Source of the DNA: Chryseotalea sanaruensis
GTDB taxonomy: Bacteria > Bacteroidota > Bacteroidia > Cytophagales > Cyclobacteriaceae
Length of the DNA stretch: 64,000 nucleotides
Reading direction: 5' to 3'
Assembly: GCF_003990915.1 (NCBI RefSeq)
Contig: NZ_BHXQ01000002.1
Coordinates: 496,001 to 560,000, forward strand
Below are positions 7,639 to 16,032 of this stretch, piece by piece. The notes beneath the pieces are model-generated. The model did no database searches. It was not told the DNA's origin and was given only the letters and a program-made list of their open reading frames with translations. The translations under genes and the position numbers were made by a program. The first letter of the stretch is position 1. Each line of letters begins with the position of its first letter.

Positions 7639-8670
7639 ATGAGCAAATCCCTCCCCAAAAACTTTGCCTCCGAGCTCATAAGCTGGTATAGTGAAAATAA
7701 GAGAGAGCTTCCCTGGCGAAGAAATCCTAAACCCTACAACGTTTGGCTATCCGAAATCATTCTACAACAAACCCGGGTAAACCAAGGCTTGCCATACTAT
7801 TATCGTTTCATTGAACATTTTTCCACAGTAAAAGATTTAGCTGCGGCATCAGAACAAGAAGTCTTACGTCTTTGGCAAGGGCTGGGTTATTATAGTCGTG
7901 CCCGAAACCTGCACAAATGTGCCAAACAGGTATGTGAATTTCATAAAGGAGTATTCCCTCAAAATTTCGAAGCGCTTAAAAAACTTCCAGGCATTGGTGA
8001 TTATACGGCAGCAGCTATTGCCTCTATCTGTTATAAAGAGCCTGTAGCGGTGGTCGATGGAAACGTGTATCGGGTAATGGCGCGTGTGTTTGGCATAGAC
8101 ACACCGATTAATAGTCCAAAAGCTAAACCGGAGTTTTTCGATTTGGGCAATAAATTAATCGACACACAACGACCTGATGAATATAACCAGGGAATAATGG
8201 AGTTTGGTGCACTGCACTGCACACCCCGAAACCCTAAGTGCGATGTTTGTCCCTTGAGCAAGTTATGTATAGCAAAACAAAAGGGTTTGCAAGGTGTACT
8301 TCCTGTTAAAGAGAAAAAGCTTAAAGTTCGTAAGAGATACTTTTATTATTTAGTAAGACGAAATGCGCAGTCGCTGGCTATGAAAAAGCGCGAAGAAAAA
8401 GACATCTGGCAAGGCCTGTATGATTTTGAATTGGTGGAAAGCACTGATCCTTTAGATGGGGCCACACTTGCAAAGCGGGTGGGTGTAAAAAAAATACTGT
8501 GGTCGGAGGAATACAAACACATATTAACACATCAAATAATTTTTGCTCGTTTTGCCGTGCTGGAGTCAAAAAACAAGGATCATAATTATTTTTCGTATAA
8601 GAAGATAGCGGCTTTACCCAAACCGGTTTTAATCAGTAAATTTTTAAGCGATAAGGGTTTTTTGAAATAA
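7639..8670 (+). CDS. mutY: A/G-specific adenine DNA glycosylase
   Basis: Removes adenine mispaired with 8-oxoguanine or guanine. The HhH-GPD fold is clear: LSEIILQQTRV with catalytic Glu39, the helix-hairpin-helix LPGIGDYTAAAIASI and catalytic Asp140 in VVDGNVYRV. Cys194-x6-Cys201-x2-Cys204-x5-Cys210 is the [4Fe-4S] loop. The C-terminal third (about residues 225-343) corresponds to the NUDIX-like domain that recognises 8-oxoG. The 343 residues match the family. First gene of the mutY-ssb-gldD block found in gliding Bacteroidota. Confidence 0.96.
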   Translation: MSKSLPKNFASELISWYSENKRELPWRRNPKPYNVWLSEIILQQTRVNQGLPYYYRFIEHFSTVKDLAAASEQEVLRLWQGLGYYSRARNLHKCAKQVCEFHKGVFPQNFEALKKLPGIGDYTAAAIASICYKEPVAVVDGNVYRVMARVFGIDTPINSPKAKPEFFDLGNKLIDTQRPDEYNQGIMEFGALHCTPRNPKCDVCPLSKLCIAKQKGLQGVLPVKEKKLKVRKRYFYYLVRRNAQSLAMKKREEKDIWQGLYDFELVESTDPLDGATLAKRVGVKKILWSEEYKHILTHQIIFARFAVLESKNKDHNYFSYKKIAALPKPVLISKFLSDKGFLK

Positions 8671-8757
8671 AACCTGAGCAAGATCCGACATAGATTGTCG
8701 TTGAGAAAAGCGATATTTGTCTAAGTAATTGATCGTGTAATTTAAAACAGCAGATAT

Positions 8758-9192
8758 ATGGCAGGCGTAAACAAAGTAATTCTGATTGGTCGTTTAGGAA
8801 AAGACCCTGAAATAAGAAATTTCGATAATGGTGGTATGATCGCCAACTTTACCATGGCAACTTCTGAAGTATATAAGGACAAAACTACAGGAGAGAAAAA
8901 GGAAATAACAGATTGGCACAATGTGGTAGCACGTATACCTCAGCAAGCAGACATTATACAGAAGTATGTAAAGAAGGGAGACATGTTGTACGTAGAGGGA
9001 AAGTTGCGCACACGTTCCTGGGAAAAAGACGGAGTGACCCGCTACACCACAGAAGTGATTGTAGATAATTTCACCATGCTTACACCGAAAGGAAACAGCC
9101 AAGGTGGAAATACTGGCAATTATGGATCGGCCCCTGCATCACAAGCAGCACCTATTAATATGGATGCTGGTAGCGATGATCTTCCATTCTAA
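8758..9192 (+). CDS. ssb: Single-stranded DNA-binding protein
   Basis: OB-fold protein of replication and repair. [20 protein letters not shown] is the standard start, WHNVVA and [16 protein letters not shown] are core strands, and DDLPF at the end is the acidic tip that binds partner proteins. The linker (about residues 112-138) is Gly/Ser/Ala-rich. It lies 87 bp after mutY and ahead of gldD. Confidence 0.97.
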   Translation: MAGVNKVILIGRLGKDPEIRNFDNGGMIANFTMATSEVYKDKTTGEKKEITDWHNVVARIPQQADIIQKYVKKGDMLYVEGKLRTRSWEKDGVTRYTTEVIVDNFTMLTPKGNSQGGNTGNYGSAPASQAAPINMDAGSDDLPF

Positions 9193-9202
9193 AGAAAAGC
9201 AC

Positions 9203-9814
9203 TTGAAGTATAATATTATAAAATTTCAAAAAGGCCTGATGCTATTATTAAGCACCGGGCTTTTTTTGTTTTCATGCGAGCGCGATTACTTACCAAAATC
9301 ACTGGGTTATAATAGAATTGCTTTACCAGCTCAGGAGTATGTGAACTTACCGGACACCCTGCCGTACTTTTTCCAATATTCTAAGCATGCACAATTACTA
9401 AAAGATACTTCATGGATTAGAGAGCGCTATTGGGTTGAGATTTATTATCCAACACTCAAGGCTAATATTCATGTAACATACAAAGAGATTAATAATGATG
9501 AAAAATTGTTGCGAGAATACCTGAATGATGCTTACGTGCTAACCGCCAAACATCAATTAAAGGCAAATGCAATAGATGAAGTAATTATTAAGACTCCTAA
9601 AGGTTATACAGCGGTAATTGCAGAACTACAAGGAGAAGTGCCTAGTCAGTTTCAGTTTACGATAACAGATTCTAGTAAAAACTTTATGAGGGGTGCGCTT
9701 TATTTCAACACACAAATAAATAATGATTCCCTGCAACCTTCTATTGAGTTTATGAAGAAGGAGATAATGCACCTTATTAATACAATGGAGTGGAGAGAAA
9801 ATACCTCTAATTAG
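9203..9814 (+). CDS. gldD: Gliding motility lipoprotein GldD
   Basis: Lipoprotein needed for gliding and type IX secretion in Flavobacterium. A signal peptide ends at the lipobox LFLFSC, and the mature protein starts [15 protein letters not shown] and continues [34 protein letters not shown] and [19 protein letters not shown], all typical of GldD. The first in-frame ATG after ssb (9239) would leave only 12 residues without positive charge before the Cys. A TTG at 9203 adds [11 protein letters not shown], a proper charged n-region, so TTG is preferred. In F. johnsoniae gldE sits next to gldD; here gldD follows ssb directly and no gldE is present. Confidence 0.88.
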   Translation: MKYNIIKFQKGLMLLLSTGLFLFSCERDYLPKSLGYNRIALPAQEYVNLPDTLPYFFQYSKHAQLLKDTSWIRERYWVEIYYPTLKANIHVTYKEINNDEKLLREYLNDAYVLTAKHQLKANAIDEVIIKTPKGYTAVIAELQGEVPSQFQFTITDSSKNFMRGALYFNTQINNDSLQPSIEFMKKEIMHLINTMEWRENTSN

Positions 9815-9979
9815 GTATTTTGAAATTGAGCAGATTTTACCAGATTTACGGTCTGTTAATTATCAAGGTGGTAAAGAAATTTGAAACTGTGCAGCCTTTG
9901 ATCTAATGAAGAGAACAAATCCTGTGATTTGCGGTATTGGCTATTTACAGTAGAAAAATGTTAACAACAAACCAATCAT

Positions 9980-11284
9980 ATGAACAAACCAGCAAGTAAA
10001 ATAGTATCGATGTTGTTTAGCGCCACCGTATTGGCTGTCGCTTTTTTAACAACCTCGTGTGACGATGAAAACTCAGACACCAGCATTATCCCGGATATTG
10101 AGATTCCGGAAAACTTTAGTGACAGAACAGATGAGCAAAATAAGGCCGCTCTGGAAGAAAATGGATTAGAGTTAGTCAATAGCATGACGGCACTTCAGAA
10201 TACGGCCGGTGTGCAGACATCTATTTCTTTTGTGAATTTCTTATCGGATGCTTCTTTGCCAGAAAATACCAGAGAATCTATAGGTAAGAATAAGCTGATC
10301 ATGCTTATGCGTTCTTTATCCAAAGTTGGGCAAGGTACCGAAACAGCCTCCACTCTTTTGAAAAACCTCCGAACTCAGGAAGATCCTGAAACACTGGGTG
10401 AGTTATTCGATCAAAATGAAGGGACATTCACCTATAATAACTCAACTGAGGAATGGGACTTTACTGAAAAGCCTGGCACTGGAAAAATTGAATTCAAATT
10501 TCCTTCCACAGAGACAGGACAGAGCAATAATGCAACTTTTGCTATTCATAGCTACACTAGTGTAGATGTGAATAACCAAGAGGCAGAATACGAAGGTGAA
10601 CTGCCAACAGGCCTGAGAGCAGATTTAACGGTAGGATCAACTAAACAGATTGATTATGTTCTGACAGCAGCCTATAAGCCAAATGGTGAGCCTACATCTG
10701 TGGAGACATCTTTAACTATAGGTACGTTTAAGTTGTCTTTTAAGGTTAAAAATACAACTGACGAGGCGAGCGTTGACTACGCATTGACTCAGAATGGAAA
10801 CAATATGCTGGCATTTGGTGCAGGAGCAACAGGAAACTTCACTACCAAAGGGAGTGAAGAGGCTGAGGCTGGCGATATCGTAACTACAGCAAGCGCTTAC
10901 TTTCAGATTATTGATATTAAGTTTGCTGGAGAAGTAGATGTTAAGTCACTGGATGAGGCAATGCAGGCCGCCAACAATATTGACGATGAAGTTGAGGCAT
11001 GGAATGATCACACCACATTCGTAGTATTCTATGCAGAAGAGAATGCGAAAATAGCGAATATTGAGTTTTATGGATCAGAACGCGAAGAAGAGTACTGCTA
11101 TTGGGATTGGGAAAACGAAATTGATATTTGCGAAACAGAAATAGAAGAAGCGATAGATGTACGTTTAGTATTTTCAGATGATTCAAAATCAGACCTCGCT
11201 ACCTACACAGAAGTTGGTTTCGCAGATTTGGAAGAAGCCCTCGAAGATTTCTTTAATAACCTTGAAGAAGATATAGAAGGTTAA
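9980..11284 (+). CDS. Uncharacterised acidic lipoprotein
   Basis: A signal peptide of about 26 residues ends in LTTSC (Cys27), so the product is a lipoprotein whose mature form begins CDDENSD. The mature 408 residues are strongly acidic, and the C-terminal 80 are exceptionally rich in Asp/Glu (EREEEYCYWDWENEIDICET). The middle part alternates hydrophobic and Thr/Ser/Asn residues, suggesting beta-sheet. I do not recognise a family. It is preceded by a 165-bp gap with no gene and followed by a terminator, so it appears monocistronic. Confidence 0.75.
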   Translation: MNKPASKIVSMLFSATVLAVAFLTTSCDDENSDTSIIPDIEIPENFSDRTDEQNKAALEENGLELVNSMTALQNTAGVQTSISFVNFLSDASLPENTRESIGKNKLIMLMRSLSKVGQGTETASTLLKNLRTQEDPETLGELFDQNEGTFTYNNSTEEWDFTEKPGTGKIEFKFPSTETGQSNNATFAIHSYTSVDVNNQEAEYEGELPTGLRADLTVGSTKQIDYVLTAAYKPNGEPTSVETSLTIGTFKLSFKVKNTTDEASVDYALTQNGNNMLAFGAGATGNFTTKGSEEAEAGDIVTTASAYFQIIDIKFAGEVDVKSLDEAMQAANNIDDEVEAWNDHTTFVVFYAEENAKIANIEFYGSEREEEYCYWDWENEIDICETEIEEAIDVRLVFSDDSKSDLATYTEVGFADLEEALEDFFNNLEEDIEG

Positions 11285-11310
11285 TAGAAGTAATCAAAGC
11301 ATGTAGGAAG

Positions 11311-11335
11311 AGAGCTGGTGAATTTCACCGGCTCT
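11311..11335. terminator. Bidirectional terminator between convergent genes
   Basis: AGAGCTGGTGAA and TTCACCGGCTCT form a hairpin (one G-U pair) followed by TTTTGTTTT. It lies between the acidic lipoprotein gene and the convergent DUF4249 gene. Confidence 0.65.
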
Positions 11336-11341
11336 TTTGTT

Positions 11342-12211
11342 TTACCGTTCCTTGGCTTTTATTGTATAGAACTTCACACCGTAGCCACCCCAAACGCCAA
11401 TAGCCTTCTTGCCTTTGATGTTGGAAATTATTTCGTTGCCCGCAGAAGAAAACGGATTTCCCACAACATACAATTCACGCTCAAGGGTGCGCCAGAAATC
11501 GAAGTGAGCTTTATCCATCGTACAAAATTTAATCCGGACAGAATCACCAACGGTAAAATAGAGATCATCGGCTACATCAGTGAAGTTATCCGGGCCTCGA
11601 AGCAAGGAAAAAGTAAATGTTTTTCCATTGAAGGACTGATCACCAATAGCAGATAGGTATACAGGAATGTACCGGGAATCTTTTCCTATACGCTGCGTAA
11701 ATATTCTATAATAATTATCGGTGTCAGGGTTATCTGTAAATTTTCCATAAATAAAACCCAATGTATCCTTACCGGGCAACACCTCATACCAAAGATCCTC
11801 GAAAGAGGCGGCAGGAGGGATGGTGGTGGAGGAGGTATAAACTTCACCCCGTAGTTCAATTTTCAAAGTATAGGTTTTTCCAGCCTCGCCTTTTAGATCA
11901 GTACCTGAGTAAATATAGGGAGGAAAATAATTTTCATCTTTCTTAAGAGTAAGCACTTCGGACTCTACACCATCGCTTACTGTTATTTTGGCTTTGGTTT
12001 CTACCAACTGGCGCACTGTTGCCGAGTCAATATCATCAAAATAGGAGTAACTCTTGCTCAAAATAACTTTAGGAAAGTTCCCGGCCTCTATCCATCCGTC
12101 CACTACCAACTTAGGTTCATAAAGTGTATAGTCTATGGTTGGGCCTGTATCACATTGGAGGTAGCAAAATACAATAGGCAACAAAAAAATATTTTTTATG
12201 GAAATCTTCAC
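11342..12211 (-). CDS. DUF4249-family exported protein
   Basis: A short signal sequence (IKNIFLLPIVFCYLQC) suggests a lipoprotein with Cys20 as acceptor. The mature protein has the DUF4249 pattern: YEPKLVVDGWIEAGNFPKV near the start, then Ig-like beta strands (GKTYTLKIELRGEVYTSSTT). The gene starts 6 bp after the TonB-dependent receptor gene on the same strand, the arrangement in which DUF4249 proteins are generally found. A surface-exposed partner of that receptor, comparable in position to a SusD, is the reasonable inference; the ligand is unknown. Confidence 0.85.
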   Translation of the reverse strand: MKISIKNIFLLPIVFCYLQCDTGPTIDYTLYEPKLVVDGWIEAGNFPKVILSKSYSYFDDIDSATVRQLVETKAKITVSDGVESEVLTLKKDENYFPPYIYSGTDLKGEAGKTYTLKIELRGEVYTSSTTIPPAASFEDLWYEVLPGKDTLGFIYGKFTDNPDTDNYYRIFTQRIGKDSRYIPVYLSAIGDQSFNGKTFTFSLLRGPDNFTDVADDLYFTVGDSVRIKFCTMDKAHFDFWRTLERELYVVGNPFSSAGNEIISNIKGKKAIGVWGGYGVKFYTIKAKER

Positions 12212-12217
12212 TTCATA

Positions 12218-14575
12218 TCAAAATTTAAATCTATAAGTTACCGAAGGTAAAACTGGAAAGAGTGACACCTGCCGGATACTAGTTTCTAATTTATACTCTT
12301 TGAGATCCCCCTTTGTTTCAAAGTAGATGTAATACGGATTACGTCTGTTATAGAGATTGTATACAGAAAAAATCCATGCTGATTCAAATCGTTCAGATTT
12401 GCGCGCGATGTAAGTAGCAGCAAGATCTAACCGATGGTAGGCTGGCATGCGAAATGAATTACGTTCTCCATACTCATTTACAATACTGCCCTGTATAATA
12501 TAGCGTGCTACCGGCAGATTAAGGGCGTTGCCGGTGCCGTATACAAACACTCCTGAAAAGGTCCATTTGTTAGATTGCTTGTAATTACACATCAAGGATA
12601 TGTCATGGAGCCTATCGTATTTAGCAGGAAATGGATTACCCTGGTTAAGGTCTTCAAATTCACGCATTGTTCGTGAGAGAGTATAAGCAGCAGTTCCGGT
12701 AACCTTGCCTGTATTTTTTTTGATCAGGACTTCAGCTCCGTACGAAATACCCTTACCAAAGACAAACGCATCGTCATAGTTAAAACCCCTGCTATAACCA
12801 ACAATTACTCCATCCTTATATTCTAACTGGTTATGCATCACTTTATAATAAAGGACTAATGAGCTTTCGAACATATTTTCATTAAAATTTCTAAAGTATC
12901 CGGTTGAAAATTGGTCACCGTATTGCGGCTTTACTTTGGTGGAGCTTGTAACCCATACATCCATGGGTAACGAAGCAGAAGAAAGTGGAGCCATATGCAT
13001 GTATTGATAGCCTCTGTCATATGCAGCTTTAAGCGAGGAAACCTGGTTGAGATTGAAGCGAACAGATAGTCGTGGTTCGGGATTAACATAGTGTACAACA
13101 CGTTCATTTTTTCTATAGACAACCGTGTCAAGAAGTTGCAAATTGTCGTCTACCGCGTAGCGAGTAAAAGGACCAAATTGTGAGTAGTATGTATAGCGGA
13201 TACCTGCATTGATTTCAAGTTTTTCGGTAAGTGTAATCTTATCATTCAAAAACAGGGAGGCTTCATGTGCAAAGAGTTGTTCGTTGTTACCAAACTCCAG
13301 TGACACATCGTCACTTGTTGCGCCTACGTTATTAGGACGCAATTTATGATGAGTATAGGTTGTGCCGAACACAAGGTGATGTTTACGCTTTTGCAAATCT
13401 AAAAGATACTGAAACCCATTGTCCCGAATATCGGATACAATGTTAAATTGATAGGTGTTGATGGAGGCACCAAAATCCATATCATAGAGCACAGTACTCA
13501 GTGAAAGCTCACCGGTTAAGTTATCAGTGAAAATGTGAGACCAACGCAAGGATGCAGTACCATTACCCCAGCGAATAGTGTTTGCAAAATTATTGTCTTT
13601 GTTAAAGTAAAAATCATCCTTTCCCAAATAAGCCCGAAAACTCAGTTGATTTCGCTCATTAATCCGATAGTCCGCATTTATGTTTAGATCGTAGAAATAG
13701 TAATCAATTTTTTCAGGTACTGAAAAAAGTTCTCGAATAGGATCAATAAATAAATCAATATATGTTCTTCTGCCGGCCACTAAAAAAGATCCTTTGTTTT
13801 TTTTGATGGGACCTTCCAAAAGAAGGTTGCTGGAGAGAATCCCAATGCCTCCTTCTCCTTTTACTTTCTGGTCATTGCCTTTTCGTGTGGTGATTTTTGT
13901 AAAGGAGGAAAGTCTTCCACCGTAGTAAGAGGGGATGCCACCTTTATGCATTTCAAGATCGTTAATGGTACTTCCATTGAAAACAGAGAAGAATCCAAAC
14001 AGATGGCTCGGGTTATATACAATAGAATTATCCAGCACCATGAGATTTTGATCGACTGCTCCACCACGCACGTAAAAACCTGTATTGCCTTCACCAGCAG
14101 TCTGTACACCTGGCATTAATTGAAGAATACGTATGGGATCCATTTCACCTAACAAGTATGGAAGTGTTTCAAGTTCTTTTTTTGATAAGGTGATGGAGCC
14201 TATCTCTGTTTTGCTAATATTTTCTTCTGCTTTGTTATCCGTAATCATGACTTCGTCAAGATTGGAAACTGTAGGGCTAAGTGAAACATTTAACGATATA
14301 GAGCGATCAACAATCACTTCGAGCTCCTTTTGGCCAAAGCCAATGAAGGAAAACACTAATGTATGAGCTCCGGGTGACAACCATATTTGGTACGCTGCGC
14401 TGTCACCGGCAATTACACCTTTCGTTGAGTTTTTCACAGACACATTTGCCCCAACCAACGCCTTGCCACTTTCTGCATCGATGACAATACCGGAGATTTT
14501 GAATTTACCTTGTGCGTAGGTTTGCCACGAGATTATAGTTAAGAAAGATAGAAGAAGGGAAGTGGTTTTTAACAT
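12218..14575 (-). CDS. TonB-dependent receptor with carboxypeptidase-like N-terminal domain
   Basis: Outer-membrane receptor for energised uptake. After a signal peptide ending WQTYAQ comes a carboxypeptidase-regulatory-like domain (KISGIVIDAESGKALVGAN), then the plug (IRILQLMPGVQTAGEGNTGF, YVRGGAVDQNLMVLDN) and a 22-strand-type barrel ending in Phe (TYRFKF). An upstream in-frame ATG (14611) would prepend 12 residues, but MLKTTSLLLSFL at 14575 makes a normal signal peptide. The DUF4249 gene follows after 6 bp. Substrate unknown; the neighbours give no metal or sugar clue. Confidence 0.92.
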   Translation of the reverse strand: MLKTTSLLLSFLTIISWQTYAQGKFKISGIVIDAESGKALVGANVSVKNSTKGVIAGDSAAYQIWLSPGAHTLVFSFIGFGQKELEVIVDRSISLNVSLSPTVSNLDEVMITDNKAEENISKTEIGSITLSKKELETLPYLLGEMDPIRILQLMPGVQTAGEGNTGFYVRGGAVDQNLMVLDNSIVYNPSHLFGFFSVFNGSTINDLEMHKGGIPSYYGGRLSSFTKITTRKGNDQKVKGEGGIGILSSNLLLEGPIKKNKGSFLVAGRRTYIDLFIDPIRELFSVPEKIDYYFYDLNINADYRINERNQLSFRAYLGKDDFYFNKDNNFANTIRWGNGTASLRWSHIFTDNLTGELSLSTVLYDMDFGASINTYQFNIVSDIRDNGFQYLLDLQKRKHHLVFGTTYTHHKLRPNNVGATSDDVSLEFGNNEQLFAHEASLFLNDKITLTEKLEINAGIRYTYYSQFGPFTRYAVDDNLQLLDTVVYRKNERVVHYVNPEPRLSVRFNLNQVSSLKAAYDRGYQYMHMAPLSSASLPMDVWVTSSTKVKPQYGDQFSTGYFRNFNENMFESSLVLYYKVMHNQLEYKDGVIVGYSRGFNYDDAFVFGKGISYGAEVLIKKNTGKVTGTAAYTLSRTMREFEDLNQGNPFPAKYDRLHDISLMCNYKQSNKWTFSGVFVYGTGNALNLPVARYIIQGSIVNEYGERNSFRMPAYHRLDLAATYIARKSERFESAWIFSVYNLYNRRNPYYIYFETKGDLKEYKLETSIRQVSLFPVLPSVTYRFKF

Positions 14576-14693
14576 TGAACGCACCTTGTCGGCTGATGGC
14601 AAATATACCAAAAACGCTTTTGGTTCTTACGGGCACGAAACCTCATTTTTTATACCCAAAATTGGTTATACATTTAGAGAAAGATAATTTGTT

Positions 14694-15173
14694 ATGAATC
14701 AAGCTGCCTCCAACGAAGTTGTTATCAGAAAATTTTATACGGCATTTGCATCAAAAGATGCCTCAACGATGGCCTCATGCTATCACCAGGAAGTGGTATT
14801 TGAAGATCCCGCCTTTGGGAAATTGAACGGAGTAGAAGCATCGAAGATGTGGGAGATGTTGCTGACCCGCAGCAAAGATCTTGCGGTGGTCTTTTCGAAT
14901 GTGCAGACAACGGAGAAGCAGGGCGCTGCAGATTGGGTAGCTACCTATACTTTTTCACGCACGGGAAATAAAGTGATAAACAGCATCCATGCGATATTTG
15001 AATTTAAAGATGGTAAAATCATAAAGCATACCGATAGCTTTAATCTTAGTAAGTGGTTTGTTAGTGCCTTTGGTTGGAAGGGGTTATTGTTTGCCTATAT
15101 TCCATTTCTCAAAAACAAATTCAAGCAACAAGCGAAAAAAACACTTACTGATTATATTGCTAAGAATCAGTAG
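14694..15173 (+). CDS. NTF2-like/SnoaL-like protein
   Basis: A cytosolic protein of 159 residues with the cone-shaped NTF2 fold pattern: IRKFYTAFASKDASTMASCY, VVFEDPAFGKLNGVEA and the closing strands HAIFEFKDGKIIKHTDSF. The C-terminal 40 residues form an extra basic amphipathic helix (LLFAYIPFLKNKFKQQAKK). This superfamily covers isomerases, hydrolases and binding proteins, so no reaction is assigned. Divergent from the TonB receptor gene. Confidence 0.82.
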   Translation: MNQAASNEVVIRKFYTAFASKDASTMASCYHQEVVFEDPAFGKLNGVEASKMWEMLLTRSKDLAVVFSNVQTTEKQGAADWVATYTFSRTGNKVINSIHAIFEFKDGKIIKHTDSFNLSKWFVSAFGWKGLLFAYIPFLKNKFKQQAKKTLTDYIAKNQ

Positions 15174-15321
15174 TTGTTTTTAAACGCAGTATCTTTGAAA
15201 CAGGGTGGTTTGGTGGATCTTACTATTGGTTGAAAATTTTGTTGTTTCCAACTAAGGGATATCTAAACAGTTAGCAGTTTCTTCTTTAACTTTATTATAA
15301 CCTTAAGCTTAACCTAAAAAT

Positions 15322-15966
15322 ATGAGGCTATTCATCGCAATGGTTTTCATTTGTGCTAACACTTTTGCACAAGAGAATACAGATTTGATTTTTGTGTTTT
15401 TAAATAAACGCACAGACCTGCCCACAATGCCCAAACCAGAGCTTGATAAAATTATGGAGGGACATATGGCTAACATCACGGCAATGGCAAAAGATGGCCG
15501 CTTGCTGGTAGCTGGTCCCTTTGATGGTGGTGGAGGTATTTTTATACTAAAGACAAATTCAGTGGATACGGTAAAGCAATGGCTTGCTAATGATCCGGGT
15601 GTAAAAGCTGAACGATGGAACCTAGAATATTTGCCTGTAGTTTTTAGAACAGGTAAAGCGTGTGTTGCTAAGGAGCCCTATGAAATGGTTAATTATCATT
15701 TTATTCGATACGGACTTACACTTGCTAAGCACAATGTACAACAGGCTCCTGCAACGTTGCGCAAACACGAACAATATATGAAGGAGTTGAATAAAACAGG
15801 AAACGTAATAGCTGAAGCTGATTTCGGAGGTAACGAGGGAAGCATATTGATTATGAAGGGAGAACTTGATCAGCGTGTAGTGGAGGCAAGTCCTGCGGTT
15901 AAAGAATTACTTTTCGATATTGATATAAAGAGATTGTGGGTAGCAAAGGGATCTTTTTGTGAATAA
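15322..15966 (+). CDS. Exported protein with two YCII-type domains
   Basis: A signal peptide of about 16 residues (ending ANTFAQ) precedes two tandem ferredoxin-like YCII-related domains. The first, about residues 20-110, has MEGHMANITAMAKDGRLLVA and GGGIFILKTNS. The second, about 118-210, has LRKHEQYMKELNKTGNVIAE and EGSILIMKGE. The conserved His of YciI-like proteins is visible in both (GHM, KHE). The function of YciI proteins is uncertain, and export of a tandem version is uncommon. Confidence 0.8.
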   Translation: MRLFIAMVFICANTFAQENTDLIFVFLNKRTDLPTMPKPELDKIMEGHMANITAMAKDGRLLVAGPFDGGGGIFILKTNSVDTVKQWLANDPGVKAERWNLEYLPVVFRTGKACVAKEPYEMVNYHFIRYGLTLAKHNVQQAPATLRKHEQYMKELNKTGNVIAEADFGGNEGSILIMKGELDQRVVEASPAVKELLFDIDIKRLWVAKGSFCE

Positions 15967-15990
15967 GCACCACATAAAGGTTATTAAAAT

Positions 15991-16020
15991 AAAACAGGCC
16001 AGTTTCTACTGGCCTGTTTT
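15991..16020. terminator. Bidirectional intrinsic terminator
   Basis: A 13-bp perfect stem (AAAACAGGCCAGT and ACTGGCCTGTTTT) with a TTCT loop and A/T flanks lies between the YCII-domain gene and the convergent sensor gene. Confidence 0.88.
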
Positions 16021-16032
16021 ATTTTGTATCAT

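Noticed and set aside
11318..11656. Plus-strand frame opposite the DUF4249 gene
   Set aside because: The opposite-strand DUF4249 protein with signal peptide explains the region better.
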